In this document: positions 28,038 through 36,864 of the stretch, piece after piece
How the letters are laid out: every line of letters begins with the position of its first letter
Numbering within the stretch: position 1 is the first letter of the stretch
Assembly (NCBI RefSeq): GCF_016008875.1
Contig: NZ_JADTQG010000008.1
Coordinates: forward strand, 62,001-126,000
Direction: 5' to 3'
DNA length: 64,000 nt
Source of the DNA: Ectopseudomonas mendocina
GTDB lineage: Bacteria > Pseudomonadota > Gammaproteobacteria > Pseudomonadales > Pseudomonadaceae
Notes under the pieces: generated by a model
What the model was told of the DNA's origin: nothing
Database searches by the model: none
Seen by the model: only the letters and a program-made list of their open reading frames with translations
Translations under genes and position numbers: made by a program

Positions 28038-28904
28038 CTACGCCTGCTCTCCCGCCCCAATCCGCCCTGCGGTCGCCTCAGCCCCCATGGCGATGCGTTT
28101 GCCTTTCCTGCCGGCCAGCACCAGCGCCTGGCCATCTCGTTGTGCGCCTGCGCGCGCCTCGCTCATCAATTGCGGAATCAACGGGCCTTCCGGCAGGTTC
28201 TTCCAGAATCTCAGCGGCAGATGCTGCTGCATCACCGTGCGGTTGAGACGCGCCGGGTTGAAGGTGCTGCCGTAATAGGCGCGCCACAGCGCCTGGCCAT
28301 CATCCTCGGGCTGCTGTGCCCAGGCTTGCCACTGCGCTGGGCAACGGCGTTCGTGCAGTAGGCGCTGGCCATCCCATAACACACCGTCGCGCGGCGTCGC
28401 GATCAGCCAGCTGTGCTTGCCCAGGCGCTCGGCGAAATGGCCGCTGGCCGAGGCCAGGATGTCATGTGCCGGTTCGAACCAGGCGACGAAATCCGGCGCG
28501 CCGGCAGCCTTGCTCGGTTGAAAGCGCGCGAAGGCATGTAGATGGTGGGCTTCGCGGCGCACTGTCTTGAGTCGCCGATGCAGTTCGCTGCCGTCCGCGT
28601 CGCCGGCCAGCACGGCGCTGCGCTCGCCCTGTACGAAGCGCCAAAGCACGCGGTAGAGCAGACTCCAGCGTTCCTCGCCACGGTACTGCGCAGCGCTTTC
28701 CAGTAGCTCCAGCAGTTCGGGGGATACCCGCAGGCGACCGTTCGGCTCAGGTGCAGGTTCGGCGGGCTGATCGAACAGGCCGGGCGCCGCTTCTTCGTCC
28801 AACCACTGCAGCTGATGTGGCGCCAGTCCCTGGAGCAAGGCGCGGCGTGCGGCCTGACGCCAGGTGGCGAAGGTGCCGTCGAAGCGCAGGCTGTGCATCA
28901 CCAC
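28038..28904 (-). CDS. DUF4130 (TIGR03915-type) putative DNA-repair protein
   Basis: 288 residues. It resembles the TIGR03915/DUF4130 family, always found next to or fused with a radical-SAM protein or a uracil-DNA-glycosylase-like domain. Family features seen are the YRVLWRFVQGE segment, RRLKTVRREAHHLHAFARF, the FVAWFEPAHDIL strand and WQAYYGSTFNPAR-like AYYGSTFNPARLN. The start (ATG 28904 or 28898) overlaps the end of the radical-SAM gene, indicating co-translation. No glycosylase domain is fused here. The reaction is unknown; involvement in DNA metabolism is inferred from family and the upstream SOS box. Confidence 0.8.
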   Translation of the reverse strand: MVMHSLRFDGTFATWRQAARRALLQGLAPHQLQWLDEEAAPGLFDQPAEPAPEPNGRLRVSPELLELLESAAQYRGEERWSLLYRVLWRFVQGERSAVLAGDADGSELHRRLKTVRREAHHLHAFARFQPSKAAGAPDFVAWFEPAHDILASASGHFAERLGKHSWLIATPRDGVLWDGQRLLHERRCPAQWQAWAQQPEDDGQALWRAYYGSTFNPARLNRTVMQQHLPLRFWKNLPEGPLIPQLMSEARAGAQRDGQALVLAGRKGKRIAMGAEATAGRIGAGEQA

Positions 28905-30109
28905 AACGCCATCTGCGCCGGGGTATCGCGCAGTTGCTGGCGCAGCACCACGGACTCGTGCTCGGCCCGCGGTGGCCGGTAATCCTGAGTGACAATGAAG
29001 GGCTTGGCCTTCTCCAGCACGCAGCGCAGGCGGGTCAGATCTTCATAGCGGATGCGCCGTTCACGCCGAAGTGCACCCAGGCGCCGAGCGCTGAGCACGC
29101 CGATACCGGGCACGCGGGCGATCAGCGCTTCGTCGGCGCGGTTCAGATCGACCGGGAACTGCTCGCGGTTGGCCAGTGCCCAGGCCAGCTTGGGGTCGAT
29201 ATCCAGCGCCAGGTTGCCGGGGCCGGCGAGCAGTTCCGTGGCGCTGAAGCCATAGCCGCGCATGAGGAAATCTGCCTGGTACAGACGATGTTCACGCAGC
29301 AAAGGCGGCGCCTCGAAGGGCACGCTTTTCGGGCTTTGCGGAATCGGGCTGAAGGCCGAGTAATAGACGCGGCGCAGGCGATAGTCGTGGTACAGGCTTT
29401 GGGCGTTATGCAGGATGGTGCTGTCGTCGGTGGCGTCGGCGCCGACGATCATCTGCGTGCTCTGCCCGGCCGGAGCGAAGCGCGGCGCGCGGCGTTCTTC
29501 CTGAGCCTCGCGCTCGCCCTGGTGGATGCTGTGCATGGCCTGGTGGATGCTGCCGACGTTCTTTTCCGGTGCCAGGCGTACCAGGCTTGTCTCGGTAGGC
29601 AGTTCGATATTGACGCTGAGGCGGTCGGCATAGAGGCCGGCTTCGGCGATCAGCTCCGGCGCGGCATCGGGGATGGTCTTCAGGTGAATATAGCCGCGGA
29701 ACTGATGCTCCTCGCGCAGCAGCTTGGCGACGCGGATCAACTGTTCCATGGTGTAGTCGGCCGAACGGATGATGCCGGAGCTGAGGAACAGTCCACTGAT
29801 GCAATTGCGTTTGTAGAAATCGAGGGTCAGGGTCACCACGTCCTCGGGTGAAAAACGCGCACGCGGCACGTCGCTGGAGCGGCGGTTGATACAGTACTGG
29901 CAGTCGTACAGGCAGAAGTTGGTCAGCAGGATCTTCAGCAGCGCCACGCAGCGTCCGTCCGGCGTGTAGCTGTGGCAGATGCCCATGCCGTTGGTCGAGC
30001 CGATGCCGTCCTTGCCCTTGGAGCTGCGCTTCGGCGCGCCGCTGCTGGCGCAGGAGGCGTCGTACTTGGCGGCATCGGCAAGGATGGTGAGTTTTTCGAT
30101 CAGTTGCAT
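28898..30109 (-). CDS. Radical SAM putative DNA modification/repair protein (TIGR03916-type)
   Basis: 403 residues. The cluster motif CxxxCxxC is C66-LYD-C70-QY-C73, preceded by conserved cysteines (C20, C45, C54). A helix-hairpin-helix motif, ADEALIARVPGIGVLSARRLGALRR (split PGIGVLSARRLG), lies near residues 325-350, which implies DNA binding. The family is genomically linked to DUF4130 and uracil-DNA-glycosylase-like domains and is annotated as putative DNA repair. It is the first gene of a two-gene operon with a LexA box 18 bases upstream of its ATG. Substrate and chemistry are unknown. Confidence 0.85.
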   Translation of the reverse strand: MQLIEKLTILADAAKYDASCASSGAPKRSSKGKDGIGSTNGMGICHSYTPDGRCVALLKILLTNFCLYDCQYCINRRSSDVPRARFSPEDVVTLTLDFYKRNCISGLFLSSGIIRSADYTMEQLIRVAKLLREEHQFRGYIHLKTIPDAAPELIAEAGLYADRLSVNIELPTETSLVRLAPEKNVGSIHQAMHSIHQGEREAQEERRAPRFAPAGQSTQMIVGADATDDSTILHNAQSLYHDYRLRRVYYSAFSPIPQSPKSVPFEAPPLLREHRLYQADFLMRGYGFSATELLAGPGNLALDIDPKLAWALANREQFPVDLNRADEALIARVPGIGVLSARRLGALRRERRIRYEDLTRLRCVLEKAKPFIVTQDYRPPRAEHESVVLRQQLRDTPAQMALW

Positions 30110-30126
30110 GGCGTGTCGTAGCTATA

Positions 30127-30142
30127 CTGTTTTTTTATACAG
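30127..30142 (-). promoter_or_regulatory. LexA (SOS) box upstream of the radical-SAM repair operon
   Basis: On the minus strand it reads CTGTATAAAAAAACAG, the CTG-N10-CAG pattern with the expected A/T-only core (consensus CTGTATATATATACAG). It lies 18 bases upstream of the radical-SAM start codon, where LexA would block transcription or initiation. The divergent TM2 gene begins 116 bases to the other side. Confidence 0.85.
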
Positions 30143-30257
30143 TATATGGGCGTCGTACAGCTATCAAGCAGTTCGTGAAGTCGCGCCGCCCAACGGCGTG
30201 TGAAACCTTATGTCGGCGCGCTGCGTCTTACCCGGTACCTCGTTCAAGGAGTACGTC

Positions 30258-30656
30258 ATGCAACGACAGGACACACACAGCAAGCTGATCGGTTACCTGC
30301 TGTGGATCTTCGGTTTTCTCGGTTCGCACCGCTTCTATTACGGCAAGCCGGTGACCGGCACCATCTGGTTCTTCACCCTCGGTTTGCTGTTCATCGGCTG
30401 GATCATCGACCTGTTCTTGATTCCCTCGATGGATCGCGAGGCCGATCTGCGCTTTACCGCGGGCGACACCGACTACAACGTGGCGTGGATTCTGCTGACC
30501 TTCCTCGGCGTGTTCGGCGTGCACCGCATGTATCAGGGCAAGTGGATCACCGGGATCATCTACCTGTTCACCGGTGGGCTGTTTCTGATCGGCGTGCTCT
30601 ATGACTTCTTGACGCTCAACACACAGATCTCGATCAGGAATGCGCAGCGCGGTTGA
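30258..30656 (+). CDS. Tandem TM2-domain membrane protein
   Basis: 132 residues from the ATG at 30258, after an AAGGAG ribosome-binding sequence. It contains two TM2-type hairpins: FLGSHRFYYGKPVTGTIWF (about residues 20-38) followed by a helix, and FGVHRMYQGKWITGIIYLF (about 85-103) followed by a helix. This internal duplication gives four membrane segments. TM2 proteins are small inner-membrane proteins of unknown biochemical role. It is divergent from the radical-SAM gene. Confidence 0.85.
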   Translation: MQRQDTHSKLIGYLLWIFGFLGSHRFYYGKPVTGTIWFFTLGLLFIGWIIDLFLIPSMDREADLRFTAGDTDYNVAWILLTFLGVFGVHRMYQGKWITGIIYLFTGGLFLIGVLYDFLTLNTQISIRNAQRG

Positions 30657-30918
30657 GTCAGAGGCAAGTGATTTGCACGATCTGCCCCCTCTCCCATTTA
30701 TTGGGGGCACGCCTAGTGGAGAGGGCTGGGGAGAGGGTGGCTCAGGCGGTTCGGTGTTGCCGAATAGACCCTCTCCCCGGGCCCCCGCTCCGCGCCCCGG
30801 CCCCTCGCAGAGCTCAGGGCGCTTGAGCGGGCGAAGCGATGCTTCGCTGTTTCCGCTCAAGCCCCGCAAGCGGGAGAGGGGAGACAAGCGTCGTAGCCCG
30901 GTTGCAATCCGGGGAATG
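30657..30918. repeat. Intergenic CTCTCCC/GGGAGAG repeat region
   Basis: The 307-bp TM2-ntrC gap is filled by imperfect inverted copies of a CCCTCTCCC...GGGAGAGGG element (about 30688-30886) and a short GTAGCCCGGTTGCAATCCGG motif at about 30892-30911 related to the 59046-59107 repeat. No gene is supported. The gap ends with a bidirectional terminator. Confidence 0.6.
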
Positions 30919-30950
30919 AAAAGGGCATCCCGCGGGATGCCCTTTTCGTT
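30919..30950. terminator. Bidirectional terminator between TM2 gene and ntrC
   Basis: Perfect 12-bp stem AAAAGGGCATCC / GGATGCCCTTTT with loop CGCG (30919-30930 / 30935-30946), followed by a T-rich run on each strand. Confidence 0.9.
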
Positions 30951-30963
30951 GCTGCTGGCGGGC

Positions 30964-32393
<1,430 letters not shown>

Positions 32394-32397
<4 letters not shown>

Positions 32398-33482
32398 GGC
32401 GTGGTCGCTCCTTGTTCCAGTGGCAGGAAGATCGAGAATACGGTGTGGCCGGGGTGGCTCTCGCACTCGATCAGGCCCTGATGCTGACTGATGATGTTCT
32501 GGGTAATGGCCAGGCCCAGGCCGGTGCCGTCGGCACGCCCGCTGACCATGGGATAGAAGATGGTTTCCTGCAGTTCGGCCGGGATGCCGGGGCCGTTGTC
32601 GATGATCTCGACCTTGACCACCAGGCGGTGGCGCGTGTGGCCGATGGTGAACTGGCGCAGGGTGCGGGTGCGCAGGCTGATGCGGCCCAGGCCCATGTCG
32701 TGCTTCTGCCCGGCGATGGCCTGCATGGCGTTGCGCACGATGTTGAGCACGGCCTGGATCATCTGCTCGCGGTCGATCATCAGGTCCGGAATGCTCGGAT
32801 CGTAATCGCGCACCAGGGTGATGCCGCCCTGGCTTTCCGCCTCGATCAGGTTGGCGACGCGCTCGAGCACCTCGTGCACGTTGGTCATCGCCAGCGACGG
32901 CAGCTTGTTCGAGCCGAGCATACGGTCGACCAGATTGCGCAGGCGGTCGGCCTCTTCGATGATGACGTTGGTGTAGTCCTTGAGGTCTTCGTTGGGCAGC
33001 TCGCGCGAGAGCAGTTGCGCGGCGCCGCGGATGCCGCCGAGCGGGTTCTTGATCTCGTGGGCCAGGCCGCGCACCAGCAGTTTGGTGGTTTCCTGCTTGG
33101 ACAGCTGGGCCTCTTCCTTGGTGATGCGCAGCAAGCGATCGCGCGGATGCACCTCCAGCAGCAGCAGGGTTTCGCCCTTGCTGAACAGTGGCGTCACCGC
33201 ATAGTCCACGGTCAGCGTCTGGCCGGTGACCGAGGTCAGCACGGCTTCACGCTTGTTGAACGGATGCGCCTGCTCCACCGCTTGGCGCAGCGACGAAAGC
33301 GCCTCGGGCGATTCGGTGAACAGGTCACTGATGAACTGTCCATGGCTGCGCTGGCCGCTGACGGCCAGGAGCATTTCCGCCGCCGGGTTCATGTACTCAA
33401 GGCACAGTTGGCTGTCGAGCAGCAGGGTGGCGGTAGTCAGGTTGTCGAGTAGTAGTCGGTGCAGCGCGTCGTTGATGGTCAT
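32394..33482 (-). CDS. ntrB: Nitrogen regulation sensor kinase NtrB
   Basis: 362 residues from the ATG at 33482; a longer in-frame start would add unrelated sequence. A cytosolic PAS domain (about 8-75), the H-box with phospho-accepting His142 (RGLAHEIKNPLGG) and an HATPase_c domain with GTGLGLAI are present; there is no membrane segment, as expected. It phosphorylates or dephosphorylates NtrC under PII control. It overlaps ntrC by 4 bases. Unlike the enteric glnA-glnL-glnG operon, glnA is separated here by two DUF4124 genes. Confidence 0.96.
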
Positions 33483-33512
33483 AGGCAGTGCGTTCCGGCG
33501 ATGGGCAGGAAA

Positions 33513-33529
33513 ATGCAAGAAGCAAACCA
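33513..33529 (-). promoter_or_regulatory. Candidate sigma54 promoter of ntrBC
   Basis: Minus strand TTGGTTTGCTTCTTGCA contains the invariant GG-N10-GC spacing with a consensus -12 element (TTGCA) and partial -24 (TTGG). The predicted start of transcription is about 20 bases before the ntrB ATG. An NtrC-type dyad lies about 150 bases upstream. Confidence 0.55.
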
Positions 33530-33642
33530 AGGCCCCGAAAAGACGCATGATGTGTGCGGTCTGGCAGGTTTTGGGGGCGTAGCGGCGCAGTTGGGTAGCG
33601 AAAAGCGACCCAAAACAGGGAGAGCTTAGGAGGTGGTGCGCC

Positions 33643-33667
33643 AGATTGCACCATTAAGGTGCAATCT
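33643..33667. promoter_or_regulatory. NtrC-type binding dyad upstream of ntrB
   Basis: Perfect 10-bp inverted repeat AGATTGCACC-N5-GGTGCAATCT. Its core GCACC-N5-GGTGC equals the NtrC operator consensus. The dyad lies five bases from the end of the convergent DUF4124 gene, lacks a T run, and is positioned as an enhancer for the candidate sigma54 promoter of ntrBC. Confidence 0.7.
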
Positions 33668-33671
33668 GCTT

Positions 33672-34286
33672 TCAGAGGAAAGGAAGGATGCTGACTTCTT
33701 CCTTGGGTTTGTCTTTCAGCGGGCATTCGGGCCTTACGCCGTATTCATCCTTCTTGCACGGGTTGACCTTGCGCTTCTGCGCCAGGCTCATGCGGTGCAT
33801 GTGGAAGGGCTGCGCCGGTGTGCGCTCGACGATGAGGCCAGCAGAGTCGATAATCTCTGCCACCAGTTGGTGCGTGCCGCGGTCGACGTGCCGCAGGGAA
33901 AACACCGGGCTGCGGCTGATTTCGCCCTGTGGCTCGCCGTCCAGCAGCAGGCGGTAACTATGGCCGGGCAGCAGGCCCGGCTCGCTATTGAGGGTGACGA
34001 TCATGTCCCCAGAGCCGTTGTGGATCGAGGCGTCCGGCTCCGGCAGGAGAATGCGCAGCAACTGATAGTGCACGGTCGGCTTGGTGACGGCAGGCGGGGT
34101 CGCGCGCACCGTGGGCGTGGGCTGGCTCAACTCCACGCTGTTGGAGGGCGCGAGCATCACACGCTCGGCATTGCTGCTGCGCGGCTTGTCGGTGAATACG
34201 CGGTTACCTTCGGCGTCGATGTAGGTGTAGACCTGGCCAAACGCGAACGGCGCGACAAGCGCAAGCAGGATGAGCGGAAATCGCAT
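33672..34286 (-). CDS. DUF4124 domain exported protein (second of two)
   Basis: 204 residues from the ATG at 34286 (a TTG two codons upstream is possible). A signal peptide (about residues 1-17, APFAFG/QV) is followed by the DUF4124 core VYTYIDAEGNRVFTDKP and a longer C-terminal region resembling a beta-sandwich (VDRGTHQLVAEIIDSAG). DUF4124 proteins are envelope proteins of unknown function. It is paralogous to the gene immediately upstream, from which it is separated by two bases; the pair is a local duplication. Confidence 0.85.
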   Translation of the reverse strand: MRFPLILLALVAPFAFGQVYTYIDAEGNRVFTDKPRSSNAERVMLAPSNSVELSQPTPTVRATPPAVTKPTVHYQLLRILLPEPDASIHNGSGDMIVTLNSEPGLLPGHSYRLLLDGEPQGEISRSPVFSLRHVDRGTHQLVAEIIDSAGLIVERTPAQPFHMHRMSLAQKRKVNPCKKDEYGVRPECPLKDKPKEEVSILPFL

Positions 34287-34288
34287 GG

Positions 34289-34855
34289 TCAATTGACAGG
34301 CTTCGGTGTTGGACGGGGAGGCGGTGGTGGTGTCTGGCGCGCCGGACTGTTCAGGCTGATGCGCTGCACGGTAAAGGTTTCGGTGGCGCTCTGCTGGACG
34401 ATGCGCTCGCCATCCATCACGGCCACGGCCAGTGCGTGCTCGCCGCGGTCCAGGTTGGTCAATTGCAGGCTCGGCACGTTGCTGGCCTGACCATAGGGTT
34501 CGCCATCGAGGATCAGGCGCAGGCGGTGACCGGGTTGCAGGCGCGGCTGAATGTTCACCCCGACGATGAAGGTACCGTTGTTGGCGCGCATGGCCTCATC
34601 ATCCGGAATGCCAGTCAGGCTCAGCTCGGCGTAGGGCGCTTCGCTCTGCGTCGGGGCGTCGTCTCTGGGCGCTGGCAGGCTGGGCGTCTGCATCTCCACC
34701 GTGTTGGTCGGCGGCAATTCGACGCTCTCGGCGGCCGTGCCATCCGGCGGCTGATTGGTGAAGACCGTGTTGCCGTTGGCATCGGTGTATTTGTAAATCT
34801 GCGCACTGACCGGCAGGGCCAGGGTAAGCAACAGGCAGGCGAGTAATGGGCGCAT
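34289..34855 (-). CDS. DUF4124 domain exported protein (first of two)
   Basis: 188 residues from the ATG at 34855, preceded by GGAGGGAT. The signal peptide ends near residue 18 (LPVSA/QI). The DUF4124 core IYKYTDANGNTVFTNQPP is followed by a C-terminal domain (LDRGEHALAVAVMDGERIVQQS) that aligns with the downstream paralogue. It ends in a Pro-rich tail. Both genes lie between glnA and ntrBC and are probably cotranscribed; a nitrogen-related role is only suggested by position. Confidence 0.85.
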   Translation of the reverse strand: MRPLLACLLLTLALPVSAQIYKYTDANGNTVFTNQPPDGTAAESVELPPTNTVEMQTPSLPAPRDDAPTQSEAPYAELSLTGIPDDEAMRANNGTFIVGVNIQPRLQPGHRLRLILDGEPYGQASNVPSLQLTNLDRGEHALAVAVMDGERIVQQSATETFTVQRISLNSPARQTPPPPPRPTPKPVN

Positions 34856-34968
34856 GGGCCGATCCCTCCTCGGGTGATGCGCTAAGCCTTGCACTGCAAT
34901 CGGTTCCTGGCAAGCGCAGGGCGCCTTGGCTGTGATGTTTGGCTACAAAAAGTGGACTCGGATCTGCC

Positions 34969-35037
34969 GTAGGAGCGAGCTCTGCTCGCGAACCTGGCGA
35001 CCTGAAGAGCTTCGCGAGCAGAGCTCGCTCCTACAGG
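34969..35037. repeat. REP-like inverted repeat
   Basis: Arms GTAGGAGCGAGCTCTGCTCG and CGAGCAGAGCTCGCTCCTAC separated by about 25 bases, each arm itself palindromic (GAGCTC / CGAGCAGAGCTCG). It lies between glnA's terminator and the DUF4124 pair. Confidence 0.75.
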
Positions 35038-35060
35038 GCATGGTGTTGCTGCGTGCCCAT

Positions 35061-35100
35061 AAAAAAGCCCCGCCAGGCAGAGCCGGGCGGGGCTTTCGAA
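35061..35100 (-). terminator. Terminator of glnA
   Basis: Stem AAAGCCCCGCC / GGCGGGGCTTT (35064-35074 / 35086-35096), followed on the minus strand by a run of six T, 30 bases after the glnA stop. Confidence 0.88.
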
Positions 35101-35128
35101 AGCGCCGCACGAGGCGGCGCAGACTGGC

Positions 35129-36535
35129 TTAGACGCTGTAGTACAGGTCGTATTCCAGCGGGTGCACGAAGGTGCGCACCTTGATTTCTTCTTCCGATTT
35201 CAGCTCGATGTAAGCATCGATGAAGTCGTCGGAGAACACGCCGCCCTTGGTCAGGAACGCGCGGCCCTTGTCCAGCTCTTCCAAGGCTTCTTTCAGGCTG
35301 CCGCAGACCTGCGGGATCAGCTTGCCTTCTTCCGGCGGCAGATCGTACAGGTTCTTGTCGGCGGCATCGCCCGGGTGGATCTTGTTCTGGATACCGTCCA
35401 GACCGGCCATCAGCAGTGCAGCGAAGCACAGGTACGGGTTGGCAGCCGGGTCCGGGAAGCGCGCTTCGATACGGCGGGCTTTCGGGCTGGAAACGTACGG
35501 AATACGGATCGAGGCGCTACGGTTGCGAGCCGAGTAGGCCAGCATCACCGGCGCTTCGAAGCCCGGAACCAGACGCTTGTAGGAGTTGGTCGACGGGTTG
35601 GTGAACCCGTTCAGGGCCTTACCGTGCTTGATGATGCCGCCGATGAAGTACAGGGCGGTCTCGGACAGACCGGCATAGCCTTCGCCTGCGAAGGTGTTCT
35701 TGCCGTCCTTGGAGATCGACATATGCACATGCATGCCCGAACCGTTGTCGCCGTACAGGGGCTTGGGCATGAAGGTAGCGGTCTTGCCGTAGGCGTCGGC
35801 CACGTTGTGCACGCAGTACTTCAGGGTCTGAACTTCGTCAGCCTTGGCGACCAGGGTGTTGAACTTCACGCCGATTTCGTTCTGACCGGCAGTGGCTACT
35901 TCGTGGTGGTGCACTTCGACGACCAGGCCCATTTCTTCCATGGCATTACACATGGCAGTACGGATTTCGTGGTCGTGGTCGCACGGCGGAACCGGGAAGT
36001 AACCGCCTTTGACGGCCGGACGGTGGCCCTTGTTGCCGCCTTCCACGTCCTGGTCGGTCATCCAGGAGCCTTGCTCGGAGTAGATCTTGAACATGGAGCC
36101 GGAGATGTCGGACTTGAACTTCACTTCGTCGAAGATGAAGAACTCGGGCTCCGGGCCCACGAATACGGTGTCACCGATGCCGGTGGTTTTCAGGAACTCT
36201 TCGGCACGCTTGGCGATGGAGCGCGGGTCGCGATCGTAGCCCTGCATGGTGCTCGGCTCGATGATGTCGCAAACGATGATCAGGGTCGGCTCTTCGGTGA
36301 ACGGGTCCAGCACGGAGGTTTCGTCGACCGGCATCAGGATCATGTCGGAGGCTTCGATGCCTTTCCAGCCATGGATGGACGAGCCATCGAACATCTTGCC
36401 GTGCTCGAAGAAGTCTTCGTCCAGGGCGTCACGGGCCGGCATGGTCACGTGGTGCTGCTTGCCCTTGGTGTCGGTGAAGCGCAGGTCTACCCACTTCACG
36501 TCATGTTCTTTGATCAGTTGAACAGCCTTAGACAT
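35129..36535 (-). CDS. glnA: Glutamine synthetase, type I (GlnA)
   Basis: 468 residues, the class I length. It makes glutamine from glutamate, ammonia and ATP as a dodecamer. The adenylylation tyrosine is Tyr397 in NLYDLPPEE, so activity is probably controlled by GlnE. Active-site signatures include [23 protein letters not shown] and [12 protein letters not shown]. Transcription appears to start at a sigma54 promoter (36633-36648) with two NtrC-type sites further upstream. Confidence 0.98.
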   Translation of the reverse strand: MSKAVQLIKEHDVKWVDLRFTDTKGKQHHVTMPARDALDEDFFEHGKMFDGSSIHGWKGIEASDMILMPVDETSVLDPFTEEPTLIIVCDIIEPSTMQGYDRDPRSIAKRAEEFLKTTGIGDTVFVGPEPEFFIFDEVKFKSDISGSMFKIYSEQGSWMTDQDVEGGNKGHRPAVKGGYFPVPPCDHDHEIRTAMCNAMEEMGLVVEVHHHEVATAGQNEIGVKFNTLVAKADEVQTLKYCVHNVADAYGKTATFMPKPLYGDNGSGMHVHMSISKDGKNTFAGEGYAGLSETALYFIGGIIKHGKALNGFTNPSTNSYKRLVPGFEAPVMLAYSARNRSASIRIPYVSSPKARRIEARFPDPAANPYLCFAALLMAGLDGIQNKIHPGDAADKNLYDLPPEEGKLIPQVCGSLKEALEELDKGRAFLTKGGVFSDDFIDAYIELKSEEEIKVRTFVHPLEYDLYYSV

Positions 36536-36632
36536 GTTGTCCTCCAGATGGAAAAGGCTCGCTTAGTGGAGCCCCGATATGTGCGGTGAAGCCCGGCGGG
36601 ATAGTCCTTCAGGGCAACCTGCCTCACAAGGG

Positions 36633-36648
36633 AGCAAATTGCATGCCA
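36633..36648 (-). promoter_or_regulatory. sigma54 promoter of glnA
   Basis: Minus strand TGGCATGCAATTTGCT matches the -24/-12 consensus TGGCAC-N5-TTGCW with exact GG-N10-GC spacing. It is about 100 bases before the glnA start codon, with a leader of roughly 85-90 bases. Confidence 0.85.
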
Positions 36649-36721
36649 GTGCCCTTTATTGGGCAGAGGCCGCGAAACTCAGGCGCTGCGCCGCCTGCGC
36701 AGCGATTTCGCTTTGAGTTTT

Positions 36722-36736
36722 GCACCATTTGAGGGC
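36722..36736. promoter_or_regulatory. NtrC-type site, proximal (half-conserved)
   Basis: GCACCATTTGAGGGC compared with the dyad GCACC-N5-GGTGC: the left arm is perfect, the right arm has two differences. Its centre is about 107 bases upstream of the predicted glnA transcription start. Confidence 0.6.
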
Positions 36737-36765
36737 TGCCATTTATGCAAAAGACCTATTTTGGT

Positions 36766-36780
36766 GCGCCATCTTGGTGC
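36766..36780. promoter_or_regulatory. NtrC-type site, distal
   Basis: GCGCCATCTTGGTGC: one difference from the dyad GCACC-N5-GGTGC. Its centre is about 150 bases upstream of the predicted glnA start, similar to the enhancer layout known for enteric glnA. Confidence 0.7.
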
Positions 36781-36816
36781 TGCAGTATTTTTGGTCAAAG
36801 CTTGAACAATTTCCGC

Positions 36817-36822
36817 TATAAT
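36817..36822 (+). promoter_or_regulatory. -10 element of the thiI promoter
   Basis: TATAAT, a perfect -10 hexamer, 43 bases before the thiI ATG. The -35 region is weak (GTCAAA at 36794-36799 gives a 17-base spacer). The promoter is divergent from glnA and next to the distal NtrC site. Confidence 0.6.
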
Positions 36823-36864
36823 CCGCGCCCCTGTTTTTTCGTCCCCGAAGTGGGCGGCCTATTC

